Below, one piece after another: positions 47,628 through 59,995 of a stretch of DNA of 64,000 bases. Source of the stretch: Dastarcus helophoroides. Its lineage: Eukaryota > Arthropoda > Insecta > Coleoptera > Bothrideridae. Position 1 is the stretch's first letter. Each line of letters opens with the position of its first letter. The position numbers and the translations under genes are program-made. The notes under the pieces were generated by a model. It had not been told where the DNA came from and did not search any database. It worked only from the letters and a program-made list of their open reading frames with translations. The stretch covers positions 17,654,857 through 17,718,856 of the forward strand of contig CM053331.1 of the NCBI GenBank assembly GCA_028583605.1, given 5' to 3'.

Positions 47628-48139
47628 GCAATCTTGGTGGGTTTAGAATGTTTAATGCCATAAGGCCATAAGAGGAAATATTTTTGTGATAGAGAAGTTG
47701 AGTATATGCAAATAAAAGCTGACTGCGCCAAATATGTTTTAAATTGATTCTTGTTTCTTAATATAGAATAAAACAATATTCCTGGTTATTCACGATATAC
47801 GGCACGGAAGATTATACTCACACTGTTTGACTGTTTGATTTTAAAAAGCTTCTTCTTATAGACGTAGATAGGGACCCATTGGCGATAGATTTTAAAATGA
47901 GTTTTGTAATATACAGGGTATTACAAAAAAACAAAATGTATCACAGTTGCATTTTTTAAAATACAGCACATATTTTTGGATTCTAAGGTTGAAATAAAAA
48001 CACGTTTTACTAAGTTTTACCTGAGCTTAACTTTGCAAAAAAAGTTGTAAACCCAAGAGAAACAAAATAACCAAATTATAATAATTATGACGTCATAGAC
48101 GGATCATCTATTCAAGAACAAAAAAATTCTGATTATTCC
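47628..48139. other. No recognisable gene; TATACAGGGTAT-type end near 47910
   Basis: A possible element end at 47910 (ATATACAGGGTATTAC). The rest is AT-rich. Confidence 0.3.
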
Positions 48140-48481
48140 ATGCATACCAGATCTTTCAGATACAATTGGATGGGTCAAAAATTCAATATTCGAACATTAT
48201 TTAAAACACAAACTGTCCTGAGATCATTGCTGGTTAATACAAAACAAAAAACAAAACACAATGTACCAAAAATTGTATTTGCAAAATACCCAGCGAATGT
48301 AGTAATATATGTGAAACTGTCAGACCGAATTGAGGAACATAAAAATTACTTTATCAAGAAAGGGTTTTCAAAATTAAAAAGATGCAAACACTTCTTTAGT
48401 TATTATCATAGAAGTGGACAAAATTCCACTCTTATTTTCAAAGAAACAAATTCTAAACAAAGGAAAAAAAAAACAAATTAG
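48140..48481 (+). pseudogene. Second-lineage PLE GIY-YIG C-terminus, probable
   Basis: A 113-codon frame. LRSLLVNTK, then DRIEEHKNYFIKKGFSK, and later NSTLIFKETN resemble the C-terminal part of PLE proteins, where a GIY-YIG core precedes an R-x-x-EH-K motif. The GIY core itself is corrupted (KIVFAKYPANVVIYV). It differs strongly from copies A-C, so it would be another PLE lineage. Evidence is motif-level only. Confidence 0.4.
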
Positions 48482-48920
48482 ATTTGACTTTATTAAATGA
48501 ACAATAACAAATTGCTCGATTGATATAAATGGTATGGGGTTGCCATTATTAAAACAAAAGAAACAATTGGGTCACCATAGAATCGCCTAGGAATAACACA
48601 ATAAGCTGTTAAAATTATTTTGACAATTTTGATAGAACACATAAAATTGGGGAGAGAAAAAGGCTTATATTTAGTTTTCCGATGACAAGCCGAAATAAGG
48701 CTGCTAAAAACATTAAAACTTTAAAATAGTCTTCTTGTCATTTAGTTTTACATAGTTTAAATCTTAGGATACGTTTAAGTGTTTTTCAATGTTGAGTTAC
48801 AAGCAATGATTGATTAATTGGGATCGCTGCTTGGGGCAATCTATAAAAGATTGCCAATTCTTAACAAATGGTGTATAAAAACCTAGATTTGTAAAAGTAA
48901 TAACTCGCGAAGGAAAAGTC
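48482..48920. other. No recognisable gene
   Basis: AT-rich sequence between two PLE fragments. Confidence 0.3.
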
Positions 48921-48923
48921 AAA

Positions 48924-49555
48924 TGAGCCAAATGCTCCTTCAGTCGGATTTTAAGAGATTGTCTAGTCTGCCCGACGTACTTTACAGGAAATTTGGTAAA
49001 TACCGAACTTGTTCGTTTGCTTTACTTTATCCTTTAAACTACCCAAAAGCGAATTTAATTTTCCGTTAGAACTGTAAACAACCCGGAAACCGTGGGGCAT
49101 TTGGTTCACCTGTGGTACGGAAGAACTGAGAAGTCAAGGATGGCTCGACATGCTTTTGAATTGGATCATATGATAGATAATACTATTAAACTGTTAAAAG
49201 CAGTAAATAAGAATTCTGTGTTAAATGCATGTGAAAGCTTAGCCATCCATAAGGCTGGAGTCCACCTTTTGAATAATAGCGCTGGGCCGTTAGGTCACTC
49301 ATCTTTGTTTAAAATAGTTAAGGTTAATAGATAACGAATTGTGACAGTATGACGTGTATGATTAGAATCGCATGCGCCTTTGAATGTGGTCGATTATGCA
49401 CGAAGTGAATATTCTTAATATATAAGGTTAATTTTAAGATTAGGTGTTAGTATCTCTCTGGAGATGATAGCTTGGCTACCGAAACGCATTGGAGCAAACT
49501 TTGTTGCTTTTTTTGATATTTCTTGGTTTAGGGGACAAGATTTGCATTTCAATTT
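48924..49555. mobile_element. Penelope-like element copy C, head-to-head inverted halves
   Basis: From 48924 to about 49090 the PLE text is on the minus strand (the GIY-YIG segment, read as in copy A). From about 49098 it switches to the plus strand and continues to the 3' end (TTTTGATATTTCTTGGTTTA, then GGGGACAAG). The switch occurs within one coding region, so two partial copies are joined tail-inward, as often seen with PLE insertions. Confidence 0.75.
49098..49334 (+). pseudogene. PLE C-terminal coding remnant, copy C
   Basis: YGRTEKSRMARHAFELDH, then KLLKAVNKNSVLNACESL and KIVKVNR; this is the C-terminus that follows the GIY-YIG core in copies A and B. It is the least damaged of the three for this part, with no stop inside. 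The endonuclease core is on the opposite strand in the inverted half. Confidence 0.7.
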
Positions 49556-51459
49556 TTCATAAAGAAAAAATAGGGGGTTACACCTGATATGTATGTTTTT
49601 AAAATGACCATCCTTTGATTCTAAGGAAAGCGTAATTTCTTTTCAAAACTTTCAACAATATTTGTCATCATCAGCAGTGTTTATTGTTTTTGGATGACAC
49701 TGACAATTTATAAACATTGCCTAGCGTGTTACTTTTAGCACATACATATTATAGATTTGCACTGACATAGAAATTATTTAGACAAAGACCACAAATTATT
49801 TTGTATAGAATGAAAGGAAAAATTTATCTTCAAATGCACTTTTCTTAGTAACCAAAATCTAGTTCTTTTGCCCTGTTTTTGATCAACAACATGTAAAATT
49901 TATAAGGTTCCTTACTTCTCATGAAAGAATAGCTCTTAATATGGAAGATTATTGTTCAATAAAAATCAAACTATTTGACTAATCTCTATTAAAAGAAATA
50001 GGCTTTAATTATAATTAATTGTAGATCACTGAATACAAAAATCTCGAAAGAATTGTAACGTGCAACGAGGTCACGTACGTATATACAGTAGAACACATTG
50101 CGGAAATACATATATACATAATGGTAAATAGCAGTGGTTAATTTAGGAAATAATAACAATTTAAAAGAATTGTATCATTTTTTATATAAAAGTCACTTCT
50201 TTCCAGAACGCTTTACTAGAATTGAGTTGTTTTAAAATAAAGAAGAATATTATAGTAAGTTCTATGGCGAAAATTTTAGATGAACGGACACACATGGTGT
50301 AAAATAATTAAAAGGAAATATATTTCGATTTTGATCATGTTTTTCTGGATACATATAAATTAGCGGATCAATAACGCTGAATTCTGCTGACTTTTGATTC
50401 GTAATTTTCTGCTGGATTAAAACGAATTTTCTGGTAAGGTATACGTCCATTTTCTCTTATTAAATCGATAATATTGTCTTTCGACGCGATATTACGGACG
50501 GGATATAGAAAGTACCTAGCAATAAAGCCACTACGAGAGTAATTTCTCTAAATTTCTTGCGCTTAAATCTCGTCTAATTTAATTAAATATTAAATTAAAT
50601 TCTCAAACTAAAATTCGAATGTTCTTTGTTGACCCTCATTCCTTGTGATTGAAGAACCAGATGAAAATATAAAAAAGACCTTCAGGTCTCAATAAAACAC
50701 GAAAATGTTTAAATGACATATTTTCGAATATTAGGTTAATATTGTATATTTCGATGGAAAGTTAATGTAACTATATAAAAATACACATATTTCATAAATA
50801 TTAAATAAGAAAATAATCTATTTGCAATTATCTAATTATTCCTTATAACTTGGTGCTAAAATTTTAAAAAGGGGCATAATACAGCAATAAGTTTTCTGCA
50901 TCTGCTTCGAAACTGTCATAAAAGAATATTTTTTATTCACATACATATTATATTTACTGAGAAACTGTATCAAGAAAAAGCAAATGACAGACGAGAAAAT
51001 AATATGTAAGTCTAAACCAAGAAACAGGCTTTGTCAATTCCTAGATATCTATTTATACAGAATGTTTCACTAATTATATCATTCATTTAAATAAGAGAAA
51101 CATAAATAAATAATATGGATATGAGATTAAATTGTTGAAAAAAATATTTTAAGTTGTAATTTAACACATTTTCAGACTATCATTGTCTCCAAATGATCTC
51201 ACATTATATGTAGACCTGAAATGAACCCCATATGGACCTGGATGCAACGTTGTTATAAATATGGTTAAAACTATGACTTAAATTACCCGATATAGAATAA
51301 TAATCGTTGCATGTCCTATATGTGTTTGTACAGGAAAAAAGTAACGGTAAAGTGAAATTAATCTTCCTGGAAAAATATTCGTATTAAAATTTAGCCTTAG
51401 CGATATCTTTTTTTGTTTGTTTAAAATTTGCCGCATTTTATGGTAGTTTTAGCATTTTT
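49556..51459. other. No recognisable gene
   Basis: AT-rich. No domain-bearing frame or window-level repeat was seen. Confidence 0.35.
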
Positions 51460-52088
51460 CCCTTTAGAGACGCGAAAATGTGGGAAGATTCGCAAGTCGT
51501 CTCTGATAAAATTCTTAGAAAGTTTTGAGAATAACCTTATTTATAGGAAATCAAACACGCTACTCTTATTAATAAATATTTCAATATTATACAGTTTGTA
51601 TTACAATATTTTTGGTCTTTTAAAAATAATTATTTCTTTTTTAGGTAATGTATTTTGTATTATTAGAAGCTATAGCAACTGCATGCTCTACTATATTTTT
51701 TTTTATTTTTTAATGATAAATTACTTTAAACCCACTTTGCTACATTTGAAAATGATTAAATTCAATATGACGTCGGTAAGAAATAACAAAGTTGACATAA
51801 TTTTCTTGGAAACAATTTATTTCAGAAAAAATAACGTACAACAATAAAAAGGCGTTCAAAGTTAGCTAACTATGCTTTTTAATTTTTTTGATTAGATTTC
51901 AAATAAATAAGCTACAGCTGACTATTCAAAAAGGCGATTTCCAATCAAGACGAATTGGAATTAAATTGTTTTCTCAGCGTAATAGTGTTAGGCATTAAAT
52001 TCTACACTATTTTGCCCATTTAAGCTTCCTCGTATCTCTAATAGTTTCCAAGTTCCCTGTAGTGGAAATAAAATTTGGTTGAACCTGT
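51460..52088 (+). mobile_element. Partial copy of the 1.48-kb TIR element
   Basis: Matches 26396-27101 in the same orientation (ATAAAATTCTTAGAA, TTAATAAATATTTCAATATT, TTTGCCCATTTAAGCTTC) and ends with AAATTTGGTTGAACCTGT. The left half is missing. The 139-codon frame 51428-51847 lies inside and is incidental. Confidence 0.8.
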
Positions 52089-55000
52089 ATAGCATGTCAA
52101 CCTGTGCGGAATAGTAATATATCGCAGTAATAATTGAAATTATGAAAAACATTTAAAAATTAAAAATTTTTCCCAAGCTCTCCAAAATTAAAATATCGAG
52201 TAGTATACAGGGTGTTTAGGTTTTCCTGTACACCTTTGGCAACCGGACCTTTTTATTTAATTTTCTGATTACCTGTTAAAAACAACCGGTATGTTGTAAG
52301 AATAAGTTTTTCCAAATTTCTAATATTTTTCAGCTTATTCAAGTATTTGTGCAAAAACATCAATTTATAGCGGGGTGTAAAAGAATCTACAATTCTTGAT
52401 CAATTCTTAAAATTAAGGTTTCTATACATTGGAAACTTCTCAGAATAGAAACCTAGTGATTTTTGAGAGAATAGTGCAAACATTTTAATTTTTATTAAAC
52501 TATTTTTATTTATTTTCATAAAACTATTTTTCATTAAGAAAATTTCAAACTTAGAAATCAGAGGTCCTCATTACTTGTATATATGTTTTAGGTCAGGTTC
52601 CTCTCAAATTCGGTGTAAAAGGATAGGGATATAATTTGTTTACGTTTTTGAGAAAAAAGATTCATTTCCTAAAAATTGTTTAGTGCTCCTTGTTTAAGTA
52701 ACCTGTATTCCGTATATTGGTGACAGCGAATCTATGACAAGGGGGTCGTTAAGACAATTTTAATTGTTTTTAATATTAATTTTAATAATGTTTATGCATT
52801 ATCACGCCCAAGACTAATGTTCTGCTGATATTCAAGAACCTGAGATAGCTGAAGTGATAGAAATGGGTACAACACAAAGAGCAAAAATCAAGTTTGAAAA
52901 TTTATTCAGTGAATCTACTATTATAATTTATTTCAAATAAATATGCATAAGAATAAGCCGTGAAATATTAAATTAATCTCTGGGTAAATGACTAGAAATT
53001 GCTAGAAATTTTATCAGAAGTAAAGCTAACTGCACGCCTAAACATTTTGGTGATTAGTATGCTGTGCTGCCTAGATTTCAGTGGTTGTTTAGGAAAAGTA
53101 ATCTCAGTAAATGTTTTTCATATGAGTTTTATTAGCATTATCAACAATTTAATAATTTTCAGCAATTGACTTAAAATATAAAAGAATCATTCTTAAAACA
53201 ACTGATAACAGTTAAAAATATTTAATGATTTTTAGGTTAGGATCCTAACAACCTCATTAAGAAATGTCACAGCGCTGCCACAGGACTGCGTCTAAATATT
53301 AGTAGTTCCTGTCATCGCTGTTACAAAATTGCCAGTGCCTATTTATTGTGATGAAGATCTATCTGAAATGGAGAGTCATTAGTAAGGTAACGCCCTGTAC
53401 CTCCTACAGTTATTTTGATAACAAAAATCGTTTTAGTACAAAGGTAACTACCAAAAGTCGCATATTTAAAAATTATTTTCTTATTATACAGTATAAACAT
53501 ATACACGGCACTGCATTAAAGTTGCCTTTTTTAAAGAGAACAACTTATACATTATATATACATTTGAATGTTACTCAAAATGTCGATCAAAATGATGTTA
53601 AATAATGGGGGTCTGCGATTAAGACTTTTTGAGAAATTTAGAAAATTCAAATATGGAAACTGTATCCTTTTCTTGAAAAATAATGTAGTTTTAATTAAAT
53701 AGCTTTTTTCTATTATACAGGGTGATTAGCAAACGCAAAATTAATTTTTTCCCAGAAAATTCAAATGCCACATCCTTTATATTATTTTTTTAACTTTGTT
53801 AAACAACAAATAAGCTTTGATTTGATGTAAGCATTTGTGGGTCTAGCTTTTTTAGTTTGAAAGTTATTTAACTAATAAAATATGACGATATTGCAATATT
53901 TAAGATGCATCTCTGATTGAAGTTGTTCCGAATTTAGTTCTTAACGGTAATGACCAACACCAAATGTGCAACTGTTATTATTGTACTTTGTCTTGATTGG
54001 GCCACAATTGTCTGTTTAAATTACTTTGTTTTCAAAATATGTTTCATAAAATAAATTTGTTAATATTTTCTAACTAAGAGTTTATATTTTTGTTGGTTTG
54101 TTTTTTCAGGTTTGGAGTTGAACGTAAAAATTTTCTTATATTAAAATTTTTTTTACTATTTTCCATAAAATTTTGACTCTAAGCTCAACATTTTAGCTTA
54201 TCTTGACTTTCAACTTGAAATTTCCACTTTACTCCAAATCCGATTGAAAATTTCTACTTCGTTTTCTAAATTTATAGCTAAAACTTGTATTTTTATTGCA
54301 AGCATTAGATTTTTTAGAAAACTTTAAATTTTATCGAAATAGTGAGTTACATTTCAAATTTTTTTAAACTTTTGAGACTGACCTTAAAAGGACCTTCATT
54401 TTCGCGAAGTTAAACTGCAAAAGTTATTTTGATACAATTTTACAAATTTTTAGGAAAAAAATGTTCTGAAATAATCTGCAACAAAAATAAAATTATTTGG
54501 GTGTTTCCCGTCTTTCAAATGAGGTTGCAGTTTAGGCTTATTTTAAATGGTTTCTCTAAATATCTCTAAAACTGTTAACTGGAGATGCTTATTGTTTGAT
54601 ATCATTTTAATCAGCATTTTATAAAAGATTTAAATATGTAAAAATATATATAAATACATATATAGTGTTCCATTAAAAAAAGGCTACCTTAATGCGTCAC
54701 TCTGTATATAATCATCCTATACAATGAAAAATAATTTTAAGATGTGCACCTTAAGCTAATATTTTATGATATCTTCGGACCAAAAATATTTTTGCTAGAG
54801 AAGAATCTGTAGAAGCTACAGAGCTTTGCCCTACAAATGAGTCACCCTGTATATAAAGAGAAAGTCTTATTTTGATCCCAAAACAACGATCCTAAGATTT
54901 GTGCATCGAATTTGGAATCATTCTGAATTTACTAATATTCAGAAGTATCTTGTATTACCTTTAAAAGTCTGACGGTGAAAATGATAACTTTTAGGTTAAA

Positions 55001-55246
55001 ATTTTGACCTTGTTTTGGAAAAAAAGTCAAAATTTGGAATAAAGACAAATTTAACCAATAATGCCAATTCGAACGGTGCGTTTTTTCGATTTTAAGACTG
55101 ATTTCATTACGTTGGCAATGTGTAATTCTTGGGAAAATCTGGGATGAAAAGCTAATAACCTGTATTAATTATTATTTTCCTGATCCAAAGCGGATTATGA
55201 CCTATTGATATTTTCATTCCCCCTCAATAAACAGACTGTTCCTAGA
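52089..55246. other. Non-coding, with several TATACAGGGTG-type ends
   Basis: Element-end-like words occur near 52206 (TATACAGGGTGTTTAGG), 53715 (TATACAGGGTGATTAGC) and 54845 (inverse). The stretch 54110-54480 has the AAATTT/TTGACTT low-complexity character of 6540-8740. No gene is supported. Confidence 0.35.
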
Positions 55247-55524
55247 GCTGATAAATATATAGCCCGAATACCATAGGCTAGTCAAAGATTCAAAGCGATA
55301 ATGTGGCATAATCTGGTCGCCTGGGGCACCCCGGTAAATATCAAAGCACCATTTATAATCCTATGATTAAATCTCGCCCGAATATGTCTGTTGGTTCGCC
55401 TGTTAGTTTCTCGTCGACGCAACGCCTCCTATGTCATATACTATATCACACTTATATATTCTGATAAATGATAAATGTTACGTTATGTTTCAGAGCTGAT
55501 ATTAAATAGGCCTGATAATGATAA
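55247..55524 (+). promoter_or_regulatory. GATA-motif cluster, possible enhancer
   Basis: Six GATAA words on the plus strand (55250, 55297, 55463, 55470, 55514, 55520) within 275 bp, about ten times what I would expect for one strand at this base composition. The same stretch has ATCAAAG (TCF-like), GTAAATATC (forkhead-like) and TAATCC. It looks less repetitive than its surroundings. A cis-regulatory role is inference. Confidence 0.25.
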
Positions 55525-56124
55525 ATCCGCCACAGCACTATCATTGCCATGTATTAGTGCAGGCAATTATGTAACCTACCGTTTTAATTATTTACAGCAA
55601 TATCAATTATTCCGGACAAATTCGGTGTTTTAATTTCTGTCGTGATTTTACAAAGGTAAACTGACTGTTTTGTGTTTAAAATTAATTAAAACCACTGTCA
55701 GAAAATAACTCTTGCTCATCTATTAAACATTTCTATTAAATAATTTAGACAGTTTTAATTAAAGCGTCCTTTATTCGATTTTAACATTTATAAGTATTTC
55801 TTGGGACAAAAATATCACTTATTAGTAGCGTATTTGTGACAGTATTTTTATTTCGTGGACAATAGAAGTGTTTTTCAAGTCTTATTTAGTTTTTAAATCA
55901 TTAGAGGCCATTTCTTTAAACTAACCAAAATTTATATCTGAAATATGCTGGCCCTCCCGAATGAGTTACTAGTGTTTCATGAATTTCTTGTTCTTGTCTT
56001 GCTTGTTACTTGTCTTGTTGCAAGAACATTTCTTCTAAGAGCGATTATTTAGTACTGAAATTTTCTCTGGTACTGATTACCGCGGCGGAATATCTCTTAT
56101 TAATATCGTTCCGCTCTCCGTTCA
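55525..56124. other. No recognisable gene
   Basis: AT-rich, non-repetitive in the window. Confidence 0.3.
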
Positions 56125-56224
56125 GTTGATTCGGTTGCGGTGAAGAAGAATACAATGGTTGTCCGTCTATCCCACCAAAAGGCTCCTAATATAAATCTTC
56201 CATTGGATTTCTCCCTATGGACAG
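56125..56224 (+). repeat. Interspersed repeat, partner at 9677-9782
   Basis: Aligns with 9677-9782 over about 100 bp through GAAGAATACAA and CTCCCTATGGACAGT. Confidence 0.6.
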
Positions 56225-57710
56225 TTTATAGCTAGGTGTTAGTTAAAGCTGCCATCTGGCGGCACTGAGGTTAAGCAAACCGATATGACATTCCCCGTGC
56301 GTTTGATATTCATATACTGTTGCATGCTCGTGCAAGCAACAACATGGAGAGCAATCAAGAAAACCAACGTTGGCTTTTGTGAAAGGAAAAGTTAACGGCA
56401 ATATATGACCTGAATTGTTGCAAATTCTGCTACATCTGAGCAAAAGGCTAAGAAAGTGGCAAAACATCAACGAAACAAGAAATGAGTACTGAAAGAAAAG
56501 CTTTATTGGACGATACCAGCAGAGCGGAACAAATTGTATTCGAAACTCAAAGTCCCATTTCCGAGAGGAAAGCCACAACAGGACTCTCCAAGAATGGATT
56601 ACATCGAATCCTGTATTATCATCTCCAGATAGGAAAAGTTTTTGCTACATGGGTGAAACGACTGGCGCAAACGTGTAAATGGGATGTGAAGATGCACCAC
56701 ATTCACCGTATCTGTAATTGTCAGTTCCTTGGTGGAATGAAAAAACCTCTATGCGGACGTTATTTTTATTATCTTGACGAACTAAAAGCAGCTGTTTGTA
56801 CGAAATACCAATGAAAAATGTTTCCATGATGGCCTAGGTATAATTTTTCTGGACGTTGAAACAAGTGTATGTTCAAAAGTTAATTATATTAAATAAGTAG
56901 ATCATATCAAAAATTTGTACTTTATTTTCATGTTCCTAGGCCTCTGAATTAAACAGACGTGCAGAAAAATACAAACGAAAATATGACAAGCAAATACCTA
57001 ATTCCTTAGACAAAGGAAGAAAAGAGAACATGAAAAAAAAATAATAATAAAAAAAAGAAAGAAGAAATAAAGGACAGCTCACCAAGTCAGGGTAGGCTAT
57101 CAATGGGACCACCACACGAAAACTAAATCAATTAAACGCAAAAACCCAAAACTTAAAGAGACCACCCGAAATTAACTTTTACTGACTCGACAAAATCCAA
57201 CCAAATGTCGCGTAAGTACAACATAAGGTTGATAGAATAGAAAAATCCATATCCAAAACATCAAGTTCGTTAACTCCAAAACGACACTCGATCAAACCAA
57301 AATACCTAACTAAAACCTAAAAATCCTAACAAGGTAGTCTTCATACCAAATTCAAAAACAATGGCAAGGTGAGATAATACATATAAGAAGTCCCACAGAC
57401 TACGTTCTTGCTTGACGGATTTGCTCGACGAGCCTGTCTGTTTAAACAAAAAAATTTTTAAAGAAATGGTCTGTTTATTACCTAAGATAAAAAGAGGATA
57501 AAATAAGCTATTTAACCATATTACATCTTATTGGGTTACATTTGATAGTTTTCATGCAAATTAACTTTTCATTTAAACTTTTCTAGTAATTATTAGATTT
57601 GCAAACCTGGATCACTCTGTATAACTAAGGAATAAACAACATTCTTATGGATTGTGACAACTTAGGACTATCAATGATTGCTTATGCAGCAAATTGATTA
57701 ATACTACATC
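56225..57710. other. Region of mixed coding-like text, no assigned gene
   Basis: Opposed frames 56243-56578 (minus) and 56482-56814 (plus) overlap and have no recognised domain. After a good acceptor-like TTCCTAG (near 56940) comes an A-rich, 32-codon frame (KYKRKYDKQIPNSLDKGRKE) ending at 57042. From about 57060 to 57360 the plus strand is A/C-rich and strongly asymmetric, like a retrotransposon sense strand. I cannot name it. Confidence 0.25.
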
Positions 57711-58520
57711 ATACAGAGTGTTTACAAATCGCTGCATCGGAGTTCCGTTTTCGGATTTAGAAGCCTTTAATAGAAAAATAACCCATCGAAACCCCCATAA
57801 AGCATATATTATTTTTTTGATTTTTTATGGGACTATTTAAAAATGCAAAAATATACATGGTGTTTTATTTAAAAAAATATTATGTCAACACTCTGCACAT
57901 GATCAGTGCAATAAAATGAAAATAATTTTTAAATGTGCCCCATATAGATGTACGACAAATTTTTTTTTAATATCTCTTCAGGCTTTCAAAAATTTCCATG
58001 TAGACGGTCCTATAAAATACATATTTCTAATTGTCAATTTTTCATGCACCCAGTTAAATATCTGCTCATTTTCGATTATTATCTACGAACAATTTGTTTA
58101 AATTTGAATAACAACAACTATTTATTTAATTAATAATAATGACAGATAATCCTAGTTGTGTTCATCAAAAACTTAAAAAGTAAATAAAAATTAATTTAAA
58201 AGTTAATTTGCATGCAACCTATTAAAAGAAAATCTACGCACCAGGTATTATTAAAAAGGTAATTTTACATTCTTTTTACATTAGGTAATAAAAAAAGCAA
58301 TTCTTGTTGAAATTTTTTAAAAATTTATGGACTTGCAAACTTTCATCATTCTGTAAAGTAAGTTTTATGAACACTCTGTATATGATTGGTACAATAAAAT
58401 GAAAATAATTTTTAAATATGCTCCCTATAGATGTACTCCAGTAGACAAAATTTCATTTTGATATCTTCTCAGGCTTAGGAGCTATTGTCCGTCCATGCAC
58501 TAATGGCGGACCCTGTATAA
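57711..58520 (+). repeat. Direct-repeat pair, about 480 bp apart
   Basis: 57886-57990 and 58368-58475 share ACACTCTG, AATAAAATGAAAATAATTTT, and TATAGATGTAC, followed by a TGATATCTTCTCAGGCTT-like part. Element-end words (TACAGAGTGTTTAC near 57714, CCCTGTATAAT near 58511) border the region, so these may be two copies of one non-autonomous element. Confidence 0.65.
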
Positions 58521-59317
58521 TATGCTAAACATTTTCTAACCACTCGGCTACTTTCATATTTAAGTATACATTTTTTAACTTTATTATTAAAACTAGTTTT
58601 AATTTTAACAATCCTACGATTTATAAGACTTTGAATATTCATACTATTGTCGAAAGAGCCGCCAATGTGGTTAGTAATTATGTACACTATTAAAATCATA
58701 TTTGTTAATTTACAAGCAACATGCTAATTCGAAGAGAGGCAAAATATAGTTTAAAAAATCCTCGAAAATACGATGATATGTTTATTATTATTTTCGCTAG
58801 ACAACATGCCTCTATATATTAAAGTTAACTTAAAAGAACTAGGCTTCACGCTCCATGTATTTCTAGGGTAATTTTATTAAATGTACCTTTTCTTTTTAGT
58901 CTCCATGTTCGTGACAGCGACGGGGTAAACAAACCGGATGCGCAAACAAATTCCCAGGAGTAGAAATGAAGGGATTTTCACAATTAAAATTATAACATAG
59001 AAGCTAAAATTGCTGTCCCAATGTAAACCTTTCCAGGAAGATAGCGAAGCGTAGAGAGCAAAGGGAAAGTGTCGAGAATTAGAACTTTTGACCAAATTAA
59101 TAACCAGAGCAAATTTCCATTCTGGTAAATAGAGTTATTTTAGTCCGTGAGCCTATATATGTGTAAATTTCACACCAGATTGAGCAAAGTTAAACAGTCA
59201 AGGTATTATAGAAGCAATTTTACTCTTAAATTAAAAACATTCTCATGAATGCTTTTTTGGAAACATATCATAATGTGACTACTACTCTTAATATATGCGA
59301 TACAAAAATATACAAGG
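58521..59317. other. No recognisable gene
   Basis: AT-rich. A frame at 58877-59095 (minus) has no domain. Confidence 0.3.
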
Positions 59318-59890
59318 TGGCCCATCGAAAACACACCGTAGCTCATAACTAACAGGAAAAAATCTTGTCTAAAAAATGCTGAAACATTCATTTTATTCAT
59401 TTTCTTTCCAAGAGGGACAACGTATGACTCAGAAATCATCCCTCAATATTTTTCAAGTGGGAATGGAGACTAAATGATTGTCAAGGAATTTTTGCTTCTA
59501 TATACACTGGCGCTCCGCTTTTAAAATTTGGTCAACTGCTTTAGAAGTTACAAAGTGTTGAAAGGTTACTAATACATACCTCGAAAAATGCAAAAATATA
59601 TTTTTATTTTTATTTTAAGTGAAGATTTTGTGGTTTTTTGTCATGTTGATGATGTAGTAGATTTATATCTCCCAAATGAAGAAACAATAGGAAATGTTCC
59701 ATGATCCTAATACATCCAATAGAGAATTGAAAACGCTTTTCAATGTCATACCGCTTAATCCCCATTTCCATTTGAAAAATTTTGGGGTAAGACTCCTCCG
59801 CATAGAAGGGTGAAATTTAATAAATGATTTCTGCCTCAAAAGTTGTCCCCATCGCAAATAAAATCGACGTGTTGGGGTGCTTTTTTGGTT
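59318..59890. mobile_element. Inverted-repeat element with internal symmetry
   Basis: It begins with ATACAAGGTGGCCCATCG. GGGACAAC, CAGAAATCAT and TTTTTCAA, followed by TGGGAATGG (59412-59467), recur inverted at about 59750-59855 in the same order. No transposase was seen. It is probably a MITE of the ACAAGGTG class. Confidence 0.5.
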
Positions 59891-59995
59891 TAATGCTTAC
59901 ATTTTTCGAGATAGGTATAATGAAATTTCAAAACTTCGCAACTTTTCAGTTAATCTAAATAAACTAAAGTAATTTCAGAAGTGAAGTGCCAATAT

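Noticed and set aside
51428..51847. 139-codon plus-strand frame
   Set aside because: It lies within a partial copy of the 1.48-kb TIR element; the frame is not kept in the full copy at 26.4-27.1 kb, and it is only I/F/L/N-rich.
53348..53605. 85-codon plus-strand frame
   Set aside because: No domain, AT-driven composition; similar lengths are expected by chance in 64 kb.
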